This document shows positions 16,311 to 24,514 of a stretch of 64,000 nucleotides of DNA, in pieces. The notes below the pieces were generated by a model. It made no database searches. It was not told where the DNA came from and saw nothing but the letters and a program-made list of their open reading frames with translations. Made by a program: the position numbers and the translations under genes. Location of the stretch: assembly GCF_900187425.1 (NCBI RefSeq), contig NZ_FYDJ01000005.1:186001-250000 (forward strand), written 5' to 3'. Position 1 is the stretch's first letter. Every line of letters begins with the position of its first letter. This stretch comes from Pseudomonas sp. Irchel s3h14 (GTDB lineage Bacteria > Pseudomonadota > Gammaproteobacteria > Pseudomonadales > Pseudomonadaceae).

Positions 16311-16730
16311 TTACTTCTTCCCTTTACTGCCACCCACATTGAGCGTGAGGCCAGATTGATTGACCGATCCGTGGATGTATTGGCCGACTTCTTTGAACGT
16401 GTGCTGCGAACTTGCAGAGGCCTGTCCGCCAAGCAGTGCACGCAGAGCTTCGTCTTGCTGGACTTCAGTACTACGTCTGAATTGTTCCAGGAACAGCCTC
16501 TCCCTTGTAGTCGGAGGGGTTGAACCGCGTAACCCAGTCAACACGTACTGAACATCTGCGCCAGCCAAGGCAAAGGCCTCTAACGCCTCCATTCCTGGTG
16601 ACACCGACCCACCTTCATAACGACTCCAGGTCTCGCGGGTTACCCCAGCGATAGAACCTGCTGCCGCCTGAGTGAGCTTCAGACGCTTTCGCTCTTCTTT
16701 CAAGCGCAAATAAGGTGATCTATCCGTCAC
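16311..16730 (-). CDS. Phage repressor, XRE-family HTH (Mu c analogue)
   Basis: A 139-residue protein starting at GTG 16730. The HTH is LRLKEERKRLKLTQAAAGSIAGVTRETWSRYEGG (residues about 8-41). The C-terminal tail YIHGSVNQSGLTLNVGG echoes the GxVxQxxxG pattern of the two membrane proteins encoded downstream. No S24 protease domain is present. The operator at 16715-16730 covers its own start codon, so it is probably autoregulated. It heads the leftward lysogeny operon. Confidence 0.82.
   Translation of the reverse strand: MTDRSPYLRLKEERKRLKLTQAAAGSIAGVTRETWSRYEGGSVSPGMEALEAFALAGADVQYVLTGLRGSTPPTTRERLFLEQFRRSTEVQQDEALRALLGGQASASSQHTFKEVGQYIHGSVNQSGLTLNVGGSKGKK
16715..16730. promoter_or_regulatory. 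Repressor operator O2 over the repressor start codon
   Basis: GTGATCTATCCGTCAC is an imperfect copy of the perfect palindrome at 16746-16765 (half-site TGATCTAT). It overlaps the repressor GTG start at 16730, as expected for negative autoregulation. Confidence 0.6.
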
Positions 16731-16739
16731 AAAATATCC

Positions 16740-16768
16740 TTGACGATGTGATCTATAGATCACATAAT
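16740..16768 (+). promoter_or_regulatory. Early promoter PE with operator O1 in the spacer
   Basis: TTGACG (16740-16745) and CATAAT (16763-16768) are separated by 17 bases, a near-consensus sigma70 promoter aimed at the Ner-like gene. The 20-bp perfect palindrome ATGTGATCTATAGATCACAT (16746-16765) fills the spacer. Repressor bound here would block the early operon. Confidence 0.78.
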
Positions 16769-16814
16769 CATTCGCACATACCGCAATTATCTTTGCATCA
16801 CAGGAGCCACCACC

Positions 16815-17027
16815 ATGGCCACCCATGCCAAAGCCCTAACCGCCGACCAGGTGAAAGAAAACTTCCGCCGGGTAGGCAAAACCATTACTCAATGGGCTCT
16901 CGAAAACGGCTACACCCGGAATGAGGTGTACCGCGTTCTCAATGGCCAAGCTAAAGCCAACTATGGAAAAGCACATGACATCGCCGTAAAGCTCGGCCTC
17001 AAACCTTGCGTAGCGTTGGCAGCGTGA
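16815..17027 (+). CDS. Ner/Cro-like DNA-binding protein
   Basis: A 70-residue protein with a central HTH (KTITQWALENGYTRNEVYRVLNGQAKANYGKAHDIAVKLGL). It is the first gene of the rightward early operon, with AGGAG before the ATG, and is divergent from the repressor. It corresponds in place to Mu Ner, which turns down both repressor and early promoters. The family assignment is by motif and position. Confidence 0.75.
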   Translation: MATHAKALTADQVKENFRRVGKTITQWALENGYTRNEVYRVLNGQAKANYGKAHDIAVKLGLKPCVALAA

Positions 17028-17030
17028 TGG

Positions 17031-17270
17031 CTACCTCACAGCGCAAGCTAGGCGAGCGTCTCGTGCTTCGGCCAACTGATCACAGAGCCATGCAAGCGTT
17101 TTCGTGGCTTCGGCGTCTATCGGTTGACCCGTCCAGTGAACTGGACGCAGGGCATGGTCAATGCGCCCAGGCGTCACCAGCCCTTCAACTTCAAGTATCG
17201 CGGCAAGGCGTAACCAGCCCTGCGCCAGCGCGTTCACCTGTGCCTCTAGCCTTTCTATACGGTCGGTCAT
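17031..17270 (-). CDS. Small coiled-coil protein antisense within the early region
   Basis: A 79-residue protein on the strand opposite to the early operon: MTDRIERLEAQVNALAQGWLRLAAILEVEGLVTPGRID and so on. The heptad-like N-terminus and the balanced composition look like a real protein; the plus-strand frames here do not. It ends 3 bases after the Ner-like stop, tail to tail. The RBS is weak, and an upstream start in the same frame is possible. Function unknown. Confidence 0.55.
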   Translation of the reverse strand: MTDRIERLEAQVNALAQGWLRLAAILEVEGLVTPGRIDHALRPVHWTGQPIDAEATKTLAWLCDQLAEARDARLACAVR

Positions 17271-17382
17271 TTCCCATGTCCACGTTTGCGAATGTACCCG
17301 AAAACTTTGCACCCGCAGTAATCCTTTTGCCTATGTGCAAAACGGTTATTTGTTTGGAAGACGCCCGGCCGAGGGCATTCCA

Positions 17383-17862
17383 ATGAATCGCCGTCGCTGG
17401 AAAAACACACAACCCACCTCGCTGCGCCACGCCCTGGAGCTGTGCAAGGACTTTGCGAAGGAAGCCCACAACAAAGGTGTGGATCGTATCGCCGATGAAA
17501 TGGGCGTGTCGGATCACTGGTCAGTCTACAAGTGGTTACAAACTGGTCGCATGCCGGCCAACCTGATCCGCCCCTATGAGCGCGCTTGCGGCTGCGATTA
17601 CGTCACCCGCTGGATTGCCGCGAGCGCTGGCCGGCTGACCATCGATATCCCAACGGGCAGGCATTGCACCGCTCAAGACACGCAGGCCCTGCAAGAGTTA
17701 CTCACGACGGCGGCGGGCAAGCTGCTGGCTTTCTACGCCAAAAACAGTGAGGCCGAGGAAACCTTGGCGGCGATCCAAGCTGCGATGGAAGGCCTTGCCT
17801 GGCACAGAGGCAACGTCAACCAAACCCAAACCCCACAACTTGAACTGGAGGAGCGGCCATGA
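17383..17862 (+). CDS. Phage early regulator-like protein with HTH
   Basis: A 159-residue protein starting MNRRRWKNTQPTSLRHALELCKDFAKEAHNKGVDRIADEMGVSDHWSVYKWLQTGRMP, an HTH-like N-terminus with KW..TGRMP reminiscent of phage CII-type regulators. GCDYVTRWIAASAGR follows, then a helical C-terminus. ATG 17383 is chosen because upstream codons look non-coding. It overlaps the next gene by 4 bases. Confidence 0.7.
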   Translation: MNRRRWKNTQPTSLRHALELCKDFAKEAHNKGVDRIADEMGVSDHWSVYKWLQTGRMPANLIRPYERACGCDYVTRWIAASAGRLTIDIPTGRHCTAQDTQALQELLTTAAGKLLAFYAKNSEAEETLAAIQAAMEGLAWHRGNVNQTQTPQLELEERP

Positions 17863-18161
17863 CGCGCACCGCATCCAGCGCAGGCCGCGTCCTGCGCGTT
17901 CTGAAAGCTTTGAAGGGCCATACCGTGACGGGGCTCAGCAATGCCGAGCTGGCACACCTTACGCAAGACAGCCCGAGCAATGTGACTCGGGCGGTGCAGA
18001 CCCTGATCGAGGAAGGCTTCGCGGTGAAGCTCGATAACGGCCGGTTTGCCCACTCCATCGTAATGCTTCAAATCGCACAGGCCCACGCCGAACACATGGC
18101 CCGTCTGACCGGGCGCCTACATGAAATCAATCAGCGCATTGCCGCTGGATCGATGAGCTAA
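17859..18161 (+). CDS. Winged-helix (IclR-like) phage protein
   Basis: A 100-residue protein consisting mostly of one winged helix: GRVLRVLKALKGHTVTGLSNAELAHLTQDSPSNVTRAVQTLIEEGFAVKLDNGRFAHS, the N-terminal DNA-binding pattern of IclR regulators without the effector domain. It is in the early operon before the transposase. Likely a transcriptional or transposition modulator; not assigned further. Confidence 0.7.
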   Translation: MTRTASSAGRVLRVLKALKGHTVTGLSNAELAHLTQDSPSNVTRAVQTLIEEGFAVKLDNGRFAHSIVMLQIAQAHAEHMARLTGRLHEINQRIAAGSMS

Positions 18162-18172
18162 GGAGTACACCC

Positions 18173-19108
18173 ATGGCACGAACCAAAACCCTACCGGTAG
18201 AAGTCGCAGAGCTGCCCGCTTTGAACGGTGAAATGCTGACGGCTAACCAGAACGCAATGGCAACCATCCAAGCCTCGCACAGCGATGAGCGCGATATGGT
18301 CAACCAGTTACTGGGGCAGGCTCAAATGGCCGGCGCGTTTGAAGAATTTTCCCGCACGGTGCGGACTTCAAAACTGGCGTTCGTCAAAGAAAACAAGCTT
18401 TACCGGGCTATTGCCGGGCGCAAAAGTCCGCACGGTGCGGAAATCTTGGGCGGCACTTGGGACGAGTTTTGCGCCTTGCTGGGCCGTTCTGTCGATCAGG
18501 TTGACCGGGATATTGCGAACCTTCGGGCATTCGGGGAAGAGGCGCTCGACTCTATGTCCCGCATGGGCATCGGCTACCGCGAGCTACGTCAGTACAGACG
18601 CCTTCCAGAAGATCAACAGGCGGCGCTGATCGAGGTCGCCAAGGCCGGTGACAAAGACGCGTTTCTTGACCTTGCCGAGGAGGTCATCGCCAAACACGCC
18701 AAGGAAAAACAGGAGCTGACTCAGCGCCTTGATGACGTCAATGCCGACTATGAAGCCCAGGGCGAAGTCATGGCAAAGAAGGCCAAGGAGCTGGATAGCA
18801 CCAAGCAAGAATTGGAGAAGCACCGCAAGCGTATTCAGGCTGCAACGCCAGACGATGTCATCAGAGACCTGCGTGCAGAAGTTGTCGCCCTGCAATTTGA
18901 AGTCGAGGCCAAGATTCTTGGCGAGTTGCGCGAAGGATTCTCCTTGATGGCCGAACACGGCGCCGCCCACGGCGTGGATCATCGGGCTTACAAAGCGGAC
19001 TTGATCCGTCAACTGGAAGTCACCCTGGCCACTGTGCGAAGTGAGTTCAATCTGCCCGAGCAGTCGGACGGCGGCGCCCCTGTGTGGTTGAACGCAGCCG
19101 AGGCCTAA
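18173..19108 (+). CDS. Early phage protein with HTH-like and coiled-coil regions
   Basis: A 311-residue protein. The N-terminal part has FARTV-like helices and TWDEFCALLGRSVDQVDRDIANLRAFGEEALDSMSRMGI, which looks like a DNA-binding helical unit. Residues about 165-225 are a coiled coil (KEKQELTQRLDDVNADYEAQGEVMAKKAKELDSTKQELEKHRKRI). It sits immediately before the transposase gene, where B3/BcepMu-like phages often carry an unnamed protein. Possibly a transposition accessory factor; the function is not established. Confidence 0.7.
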   Translation: MARTKTLPVEVAELPALNGEMLTANQNAMATIQASHSDERDMVNQLLGQAQMAGAFEEFSRTVRTSKLAFVKENKLYRAIAGRKSPHGAEILGGTWDEFCALLGRSVDQVDRDIANLRAFGEEALDSMSRMGIGYRELRQYRRLPEDQQAALIEVAKAGDKDAFLDLAEEVIAKHAKEKQELTQRLDDVNADYEAQGEVMAKKAKELDSTKQELEKHRKRIQAATPDDVIRDLRAEVVALQFEVEAKILGELREGFSLMAEHGAAHGVDHRAYKADLIRQLEVTLATVRSEFNLPEQSDGGAPVWLNAAEA

Positions 19109-19112
19109 CCCC

Positions 19113-20888
19113 ATGAACCCGGTACAGATCCAGCAATTGGCTCAAATTGCCCAACGCGCCGAGAACGCCCCACACGGTCAGCGTACCGCCGTTTACCAGG
19201 CAGGCGCGGCAGAGCTGGGTATGTCTGTACAAACCCTGCAGCGCAAGTTGAAGGAGGTCCGCGTGGTGAAGCCCCGTAAACGCCGCAGCGATGCGGGATG
19301 CAGCGCGCTGCCTCTCAATGAAGCACGGCTGATCTCGGCCGTGTTACTTGAGTCGATCCGCGCCAACAACAAACAGCTGTCGACTATAGAGCGCGCTGTG
19401 GAGCGCCTGCGTAGTAATGGACTGATTTTGGCCGGCCGCCTCGATGAGCAGACGGGTGAGTTCCGCCCGTTGACCAATGGCGCGATCAATCGGGCGCTAC
19501 GCAGCTACAAGTTGCACCCCGAACAGCTGCTGCATGACGCGCCTGCGGTTTCGCTGGCGAGCAAACATCCCAACCACGTTTGGCAGGTTGACGCGTCGAT
19601 CTCGACTCAGTTCTACCTGGCGGATGATGGCGCGCAGGTGATGAACAAGGCCGAGTATTACGACGGCAAACCCGGCAACCTCAAGAAGATCGAACGCCAA
19701 CGGTTGTGGCGGTATGTGATCACCGACCATACCAGCGGCACGCTTTACGTGGAGTACGTGCTGGGCGCGGAGTCCGCCGAAAACCTTTGCAATGTCCTGA
19801 TCAACGCAATGCAGAAGCGCAGCGAGTCCGACCCTTTTCATGGGGTGCCTTGGATGCTGATGACCGACCCCGGTGCGGCGATGACCAGCGGTATTTTCCG
19901 CAACCTCTGCCGGGCCATGTCCATCGACCTGATCATCAACCAGGTCGGCAACGCTCGGGCGAAAGGTCAGGTTGAACAGGCTCACAACATCGTAGAACGG
20001 GAGTTCGAAAGCGCGCTCAAGTTTCAGGCGGCTGAAAGCCTGGAGCAGATCAACGCGTGGGCCGGTAAGTGGATGCGTTACTTCAATGCGACGTCCATTC
20101 ATACCCGCACCCGGCGCACCCGGTACGGTGTCTGGCAACTGATCCGTCAGGAGCAACTGCGCCTCGCTCCAAGCATTGAGGTGTGTAGAGAACTGGCAGT
20201 CAGCACGCCGGACTACCGCAAAGTCAGCAACCTGTTGCGTGTCTCGTTCCGGGGCGCTCAGTTCGATGTCAGTTCGGTGCCAGACGTGATGGTCGGCGAA
20301 AAGCTGCTGATTACCCGTAACTGCTGGCGCGATAAGGACACGGCCATCGCCGTGTTGGTTGGAGACGACGGCCGTGAGAACTATCACGTCATCGAGCGCA
20401 TCGGTGTGGACGAATTCGGATTCGCTGAAACCTCCGCCACCATCGGCGAACAGTACAAGCGCCACGCTGAAACGCCAGCCCAGCTGTCGCGAAAAGTGCT
20501 GGAGCAGATCGCGACAGGCACCACCAATCAGGCGGATGCCGAAGCGGCCCGCAAGGCCAAGGCCGTTCCGTTCGGCGGCCTGATCAATCCACACAAACAC
20601 GTTAACGACACTGTGCTGCCGGCCTATATGCCACGACGTGGTACCAGCCTCAACGTCAATGCCCCAACCGTCGAGGTTGCCCCTCTCAGTCACGTCGAAG
20701 CCGCGAAGTTGCTGCGCCCGCGACTGGGCAACCTCTGGACGGCAGAAACGTTTGGCTGGCTGCAGCAGCGTTACCCGCAAGGAGTTTCCGAAGAGCAGCT
20801 CGACGCCGTCGAGGCTGAGCTGAAACGACCCGTTGAGGTCATGCGCAAACCGTTCAGCCTGGTGCTGGCAGCGGTTGGAGGTGAGTGA
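19113..20888 (+). CDS. Mu-type transposase A (DDE integrase)
   Basis: A 591-residue transposase. The N-terminal part has helical DNA-binding units (GMSVQTLQRKLKEVRVVK, then ERAVERLRSNGLIL). The rve-type catalytic core shows Asp160 (VWQVDASIS), Asp252 (LMTDPGAAM) and Glu288 (KGQVEQAHNIVE), a D,D(35)E triad. A Mu-C-like beta barrel (KVSNLLRVSFRGAQFDVSSVPDVMVGEKLLI) and a C-terminal tail for the ATPase partner follow. It drives integration and replicative transposition. It overlaps the next gene by 4 bases. Confidence 0.95.
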   Translation: MNPVQIQQLAQIAQRAENAPHGQRTAVYQAGAAELGMSVQTLQRKLKEVRVVKPRKRRSDAGCSALPLNEARLISAVLLESIRANNKQLSTIERAVERLRSNGLILAGRLDEQTGEFRPLTNGAINRALRSYKLHPEQLLHDAPAVSLASKHPNHVWQVDASISTQFYLADDGAQVMNKAEYYDGKPGNLKKIERQRLWRYVITDHTSGTLYVEYVLGAESAENLCNVLINAMQKRSESDPFHGVPWMLMTDPGAAMTSGIFRNLCRAMSIDLIINQVGNARAKGQVEQAHNIVEREFESALKFQAAESLEQINAWAGKWMRYFNATSIHTRTRRTRYGVWQLIRQEQLRLAPSIEVCRELAVSTPDYRKVSNLLRVSFRGAQFDVSSVPDVMVGEKLLITRNCWRDKDTAIAVLVGDDGRENYHVIERIGVDEFGFAETSATIGEQYKRHAETPAQLSRKVLEQIATGTTNQADAEAARKAKAVPFGGLINPHKHVNDTVLPAYMPRRGTSLNVNAPTVEVAPLSHVEAAKLLRPRLGNLWTAETFGWLQQRYPQGVSEEQLDAVEAELKRPVEVMRKPFSLVLAAVGGE

Positions 20889-22069
20889 TGTTGAAGCTGA
20901 AGAAAATTCTACAGGACGTGGGCCGACCTCAATCGGCCTTGGCCGAGTCGCTGAGCCTCAGCGGCGCCACGGTCGCCCAATTGCTGAACCACGGCCACTG
21001 GCCGCGCAGTCTGGATAGCGACGAACTACAGGGGCGCATTCGCGGGTTCCTGACCGAGTCCGGCGCCAATGACGCCGATATTGCCAACGCATTTGAAGAA
21101 GTGGATCTGCCGTGCGCCAACACGGCAGATCCGGCCCTTAAGAAAGAGCCGTCCGGGGAGGACGAACCTATGTTACTGCCAAAGCAGACCATTCAGCCAA
21201 ATACCCGTAAAGCCTTTGGTTTGTTCCGTGACCCCTTTGATGAGTTGCAGTGCGCCCAGGACATGTGGGTCAGCCCTGATATTCGCTATGTGCGGGAGGT
21301 CATGTACCAGACCGCACGGCACGGCGGTTTCCTTGCGGTTGAGGGGGAATCAGGGGCCGGGAAAAGCACGCTCCGGCGTGACCTGGTGAACCGCATCGCC
21401 GAAAACAACGACCCGGTCATCATCATTGAGCCTTATGTATTGGCGTCCGAGGACAACGACACCAAGGGAAAATCCCTGAAAAGCACGCATATCGCCGAGT
21501 CAATGATGGCGGCCGTTGCGCCTTTGGCCAAACCCAAGAGCAGCCCTGAGGCGCGCTTTGCCCAGTTGCACAAGGCATTGAAAGAGTCGCATGCCGCCGG
21601 TTATCGCCATTGCCTGGTCATTGAAGAAGCCCACAGCCTGCCGATTCCAACGCTCAAACACCTTAAACGCATTCTGGAACTGGAGGTCGGGTTCACCAAA
21701 CTGGTCAGCATCATCATGATCGGCCAGCCCGAGTTGGGCGTGAAGCTCAGCGAGCGCAATGCCGATGTGCGTGAAGTGGTGCAGCGCTGCGAGCGGGTCA
21801 CGCTGACGGCGATTGAAACTTCCCGCCTGGAGGAGTTCTTGAAGTTTCGATTTGACCGGGCGGGCAAGGCGCTTGCCGAGGTGATTGATGAGGGCGGAAT
21901 ACAGGCCATTGCGGCGCGCCTGTCCCAGCCTAAACGCAGCGGTGGCCGCGACGAAACGGTGTCGCTGCTTTATCCGCTGGCCATCGGCAATTTGATGATC
22001 GCGGCGTTGAATCTGGCCGCTCACCTCGGCGCACCCATCGTTACTGCTGATGTGGTCAAGGGGGTATGA
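20885..22069 (+). CDS. Transposition protein B, AAA+ ATPase (MuB-like)
   Basis: A 394-residue ATPase. The N-terminal 60 residues form an HTH (VGRPQSALAESLSLSGATVAQLLNHGHWP). The AAA+ core has Walker A GESGAGKS (about residue 155) and Walker B HCLVIEEAH, then a sensor-like region (LVSIIMIGQPELG). MuB-type proteins coat target DNA, give target immunity and stimulate the transposase encoded just upstream. Confidence 0.94.
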   Translation: MMLKLKKILQDVGRPQSALAESLSLSGATVAQLLNHGHWPRSLDSDELQGRIRGFLTESGANDADIANAFEEVDLPCANTADPALKKEPSGEDEPMLLPKQTIQPNTRKAFGLFRDPFDELQCAQDMWVSPDIRYVREVMYQTARHGGFLAVEGESGAGKSTLRRDLVNRIAENNDPVIIIEPYVLASEDNDTKGKSLKSTHIAESMMAAVAPLAKPKSSPEARFAQLHKALKESHAAGYRHCLVIEEAHSLPIPTLKHLKRILELEVGFTKLVSIIMIGQPELGVKLSERNADVREVVQRCERVTLTAIETSRLEEFLKFRFDRAGKALAEVIDEGGIQAIAARLSQPKRSGGRDETVSLLYPLAIGNLMIAALNLAAHLGAPIVTADVVKGV

Positions 22070-22070
22070 C

Positions 22071-22388
22071 ATGGCCGCTCTGTACTTGGTAAGCGCACGA
22101 GTGGCTCAACCGTTGAGCATTCTGGCGGAAGAGTTCCCGGTGAAGCTGTCGGTTTTCAACGAGCTGACCCGAGACATCCGTGACGTCGGCATTACGGTCA
22201 AGCACCTGGTGCTGCTCGACAACAAAATCTTTATCGAAGAAGTCGACGTCGAGCTGTTTCTGCGCCGTTTCGGGCATCAATTGCGGGGGATTCGGTACTC
22301 GCCTGCGGGGCGATTTACCTGCAATACCGTGACGGTGCGAGGGATTGATGTTGCTTGGTACACATTGATGAAGGAGCAAGACAAATGA
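22071..22388 (+). CDS. Conserved early phage protein, unknown function
   Basis: A 105-residue protein, MAALYLVSARVAQPLSILAEEFPVKLSVFNELTRDIRDVGITVKHLVLLDNKIFIEE and so on. The composition is that of a soluble alpha/beta protein. ATG 22071 follows directly on the ATPase stop; its own stop overlaps the next start (ATGA). No family recognised. Confidence 0.65.
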   Translation: MAALYLVSARVAQPLSILAEEFPVKLSVFNELTRDIRDVGITVKHLVLLDNKIFIEEVDVELFLRRFGHQLRGIRYSPAGRFTCNTVTVRGIDVAWYTLMKEQDK

Positions 22389-22561
22389 ATACCAGTGAGT
22401 CTTTCCACCTCATTCCTCTGGCTTGGTCTTGGACAGCCATGTCCTGGAGGCCCCGCAGCCAACCCCGCAACCTGGTCAAGGCTGGCGCCCTGATCCTTGC
22501 TGAAGTTGACCGACTCGACCGAGCCACAAACCGAACTCACGCGGAGACGCCCAATGTCTGA
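22385..22561 (+). CDS. Short early phage protein (MazG-tail-like)
   Basis: A 58-residue protein. The segment PRNLVKAGALILAEVDRLDRA resembles the C-terminal helix of phage MazG/dATP-diphosphohydrolase-like proteins, but the catalytic part is absent. It overlaps the previous gene by 4 bases and the DUF3164 gene by 8, which supports translation. It may be a remnant or a small accessory. Confidence 0.55.
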   Translation: MNTSESFHLIPLAWSWTAMSWRPRSQPRNLVKAGALILAEVDRLDRATNRTHAETPNV

Positions 22562-23171
22562 TCTCAATATTCCTGCGGGTTTCGTCCGCAATGCCGTGGG
22601 TCACTTGGTTCCTGTAGACCAGGTGCGCGAGCAGGACAAACTGCGCGACCAGGTGGCCCGCGAACTTGCCGAGGCGGCCAAGGAGCTGAGCCTGGCTTTG
22701 AAGAAGTTCAAGAAAAAATCGCTCGGCGATGTGGCCGACTTGATCAGTATTGCCGGTGAGCGGTATGGCGTTCAGATGGGTGGAAAGAAAGGCAACGTCA
22801 CTATTGCCAGCTATGACGGCAAATACAAAGTGCAGCGCTCCTATGCCGACCGGCTGACGTTCACTGAGGAAATGGAGGTGGCCAAGGTCATGGTTTATGA
22901 CTGCATCCGGGCATGGAGCAAGGGCGCGGACGGCCACCTGTTGGCAATCGTCGACCGAACGTTTAGCCCGAATCGTAATGGCCAGATTAAAACCACCGAC
23001 GTTCTGGATCTGCTGCGGTTGGAGATTGACGACGACCACTGGAAGGCCGCCATGCAGGCGGTGAGGGACTCCATCATGGTTTCGGGGAGTGCCGTGTACA
23101 TACGCGTGTATGAGCGGATCGGCGACTCGGACAATTACAAGGCAATCCCTCTCGATCTGGCGGTGGTGTGA
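22554..23171 (+). CDS. DUF3164 family protein
   Basis: A 205-residue protein of the DUF3164 family common in Mu-like phages. It opens with PAGFVRNAVGHLVPVDQVREQDKLRDQ, and the core GKKGNVTIASYDGKYKVQRSYADRLTFTEEMEVAKVMVYDCIRAW is characteristic. The stop overlaps the next start. It is an early gene of unknown biochemical role. Confidence 0.88.
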   Translation: MSDLNIPAGFVRNAVGHLVPVDQVREQDKLRDQVARELAEAAKELSLALKKFKKKSLGDVADLISIAGERYGVQMGGKKGNVTIASYDGKYKVQRSYADRLTFTEEMEVAKVMVYDCIRAWSKGADGHLLAIVDRTFSPNRNGQIKTTDVLDLLRLEIDDDHWKAAMQAVRDSIMVSGSAVYIRVYERIGDSDNYKAIPLDLAVV

Positions 23172-23172
23172 C

Positions 23173-23862
23173 ATGGAGAACAATCGCACGCTGGAGAAGA
23201 TCAAGAAATGCCTGGAGATGGCCAAGTCCAAAACGAGCAACCCTCACGAGGCTGAAACTGCTCTACGACAAGCGCACAAGCTGATGGAGATGTACAACCT
23301 GGAAGTGGGCGATGTGCTGGCCAGCATGGCGGGCGAGCATCCGATCCTTGCTGGTTCGGAAGGTTCTCCGCCTGTGTGGCGTGTAAGGCTTGCGCAGGTT
23401 TGTGCAGATGCGTTCGGCACCAGGATCATTGTCTCTAACCGCCGATACAGCGCGGCTCGCTTCATTTTTGTTGGCTGCTCAGCTGCGCCGGAGTTGGCTG
23501 GTTACGCTTACCAGGTGCTGGTGCGCCAGTTACAGAAGGCTCGCCGCGAATTTCTGGACACGCAAAAGCGCTGCAAGCGCTCGACCAAGGTCGCCCGAGG
23601 GGACGCCTTCGCCAATGGTTGGCTGGATGCGGTCAACAGCAAAATCCAGTCCTTCGCGGGGGTCGAGGACAATATCGCCGAGGCGATAGAGGCCTATATG
23701 AGCAAACACTACCCGGATCTTGAGAGCGTCGATCTGAAACGCCGTAAGGTCAAAGCGCGTAACGAGGGTGCCACTGATGCAGGCTACGAAGCGGGTCAGT
23801 CCGCTCAGTTGCATCAGGCTGTCGGGCATCAACCTCGTGCACGTTTGACGGTGGGGATTTGA
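23173..23862 (+). CDS. DUF2786 family protein
   Basis: A 229-residue protein. The N-terminal DUF2786 domain reads LEKIKKCLEMAKSKTSNPHEAETALRQAHKLMEMYNLEVGDV. A second region (AQVCADAFGTRIIVSNRRYSAARFIFVGCSAAPELAGYAYQVLVRQL) is the DUF7168-like part usually fused to it. The function is unknown; the family is frequent in the early region of transposable phages. Confidence 0.88.
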   Translation: MENNRTLEKIKKCLEMAKSKTSNPHEAETALRQAHKLMEMYNLEVGDVLASMAGEHPILAGSEGSPPVWRVRLAQVCADAFGTRIIVSNRRYSAARFIFVGCSAAPELAGYAYQVLVRQLQKARREFLDTQKRCKRSTKVARGDAFANGWLDAVNSKIQSFAGVEDNIAEAIEAYMSKHYPDLESVDLKRRKVKARNEGATDAGYEAGQSAQLHQAVGHQPRARLTVGI

Positions 23863-23864
23863 AC

Positions 23865-24050
23865 ATGGCCTCTACAAGCACAGGCAAGCTCACATCCGGC
23901 GTGTTGGAGTTCCAGGCGATCTGCGATCAGTGCGAACGGCCACGTGTCGTCGGCAATCACGTTAAATGCAGCAAGCTCCGGCAACAGATTCATGCCTCCC
24001 GGAACGAGCGCAAAGACAGTGCACGCTTGCGGCCTGGGGGTGCCCAGTGA
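23865..24050 (+). CDS. Small cysteine-containing early protein
   Basis: A 61-residue protein, ATG at 23865, with CDQCERPRVVGNHVKCS, a possible three-cysteine metal site, and a basic C-terminus (RNERKDSARLRPGG). It is coupled to the preceding DUF2786 gene and to GemA, whose GTG overlaps its stop. Function unknown. Confidence 0.55.
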   Translation: MASTSTGKLTSGVLEFQAICDQCERPRVVGNHVKCSKLRQQIHASRNERKDSARLRPGGAQ

Positions 24051-24514
24051 ATAAAGCGCCTTCCAATCCAAACCGCCTGCCTTTGATCAAGCTGATCCAT
24101 GTTGCGCGGCGTGAGCTGCGTATGGATGACGACACCTACCGCCTGATGTTGGCCGGCATGACGGGATTGGACGGCGCGACGTCCACCGCTGACTTGAGCG
24201 TTCCAAACCTGCTTCGGGTTTTGGAACAGCTGAAGCTGCGCGGTTTCAAGGTTCGTCCAAGCAAGGGGGGGAAACGGCCGCTGGCTGATGACGAGCAGTC
24301 TAAGAAAATTCGCTCAATGTGGTTGACGCTCCACGGCTTGGGCGCGGTCCGCGATTCATCAGAACAGGCGCTGGCTCAGTTTGTTCTGAAGACGACCCGC
24401 GTTGCTGCATTGCAATGGCTTAGCGGCGCGCAGGCCAGTCGGGTGATCGAGCACTTGAAACAGTGGCAGCGTCGTGTCGAGCCCAGTACAGGCGCCGCGC
24501 AGGAGGATGTATGA
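24047..24514 (+). CDS. gemA: Regulatory protein GemA
   Basis: A 155-residue GemA-family protein from GTG 24047 (overlapping the upstream TGA). The signature LIKLIHVARRELRMDDDTYRLMLAGMTGLDGATSTADLS is near-canonical. In Mu, GemA alters host gene expression and DNA supercoiling and shares a transcript with mor. Here too the mor gene follows, with an ATGA overlap. Confidence 0.92.
   Translation: MNKAPSNPNRLPLIKLIHVARRELRMDDDTYRLMLAGMTGLDGATSTADLSVPNLLRVLEQLKLRGFKVRPSKGGKRPLADDEQSKKIRSMWLTLHGLGAVRDSSEQALAQFVLKTTRVAALQWLSGAQASRVIEHLKQWQRRVEPSTGAAQEDV

Noticed and set aside
19497..20780. 427-codon minus-strand frame
   Set aside because: It lies wholly within the transposase gene, which has the full catalytic triad in the plus frame.
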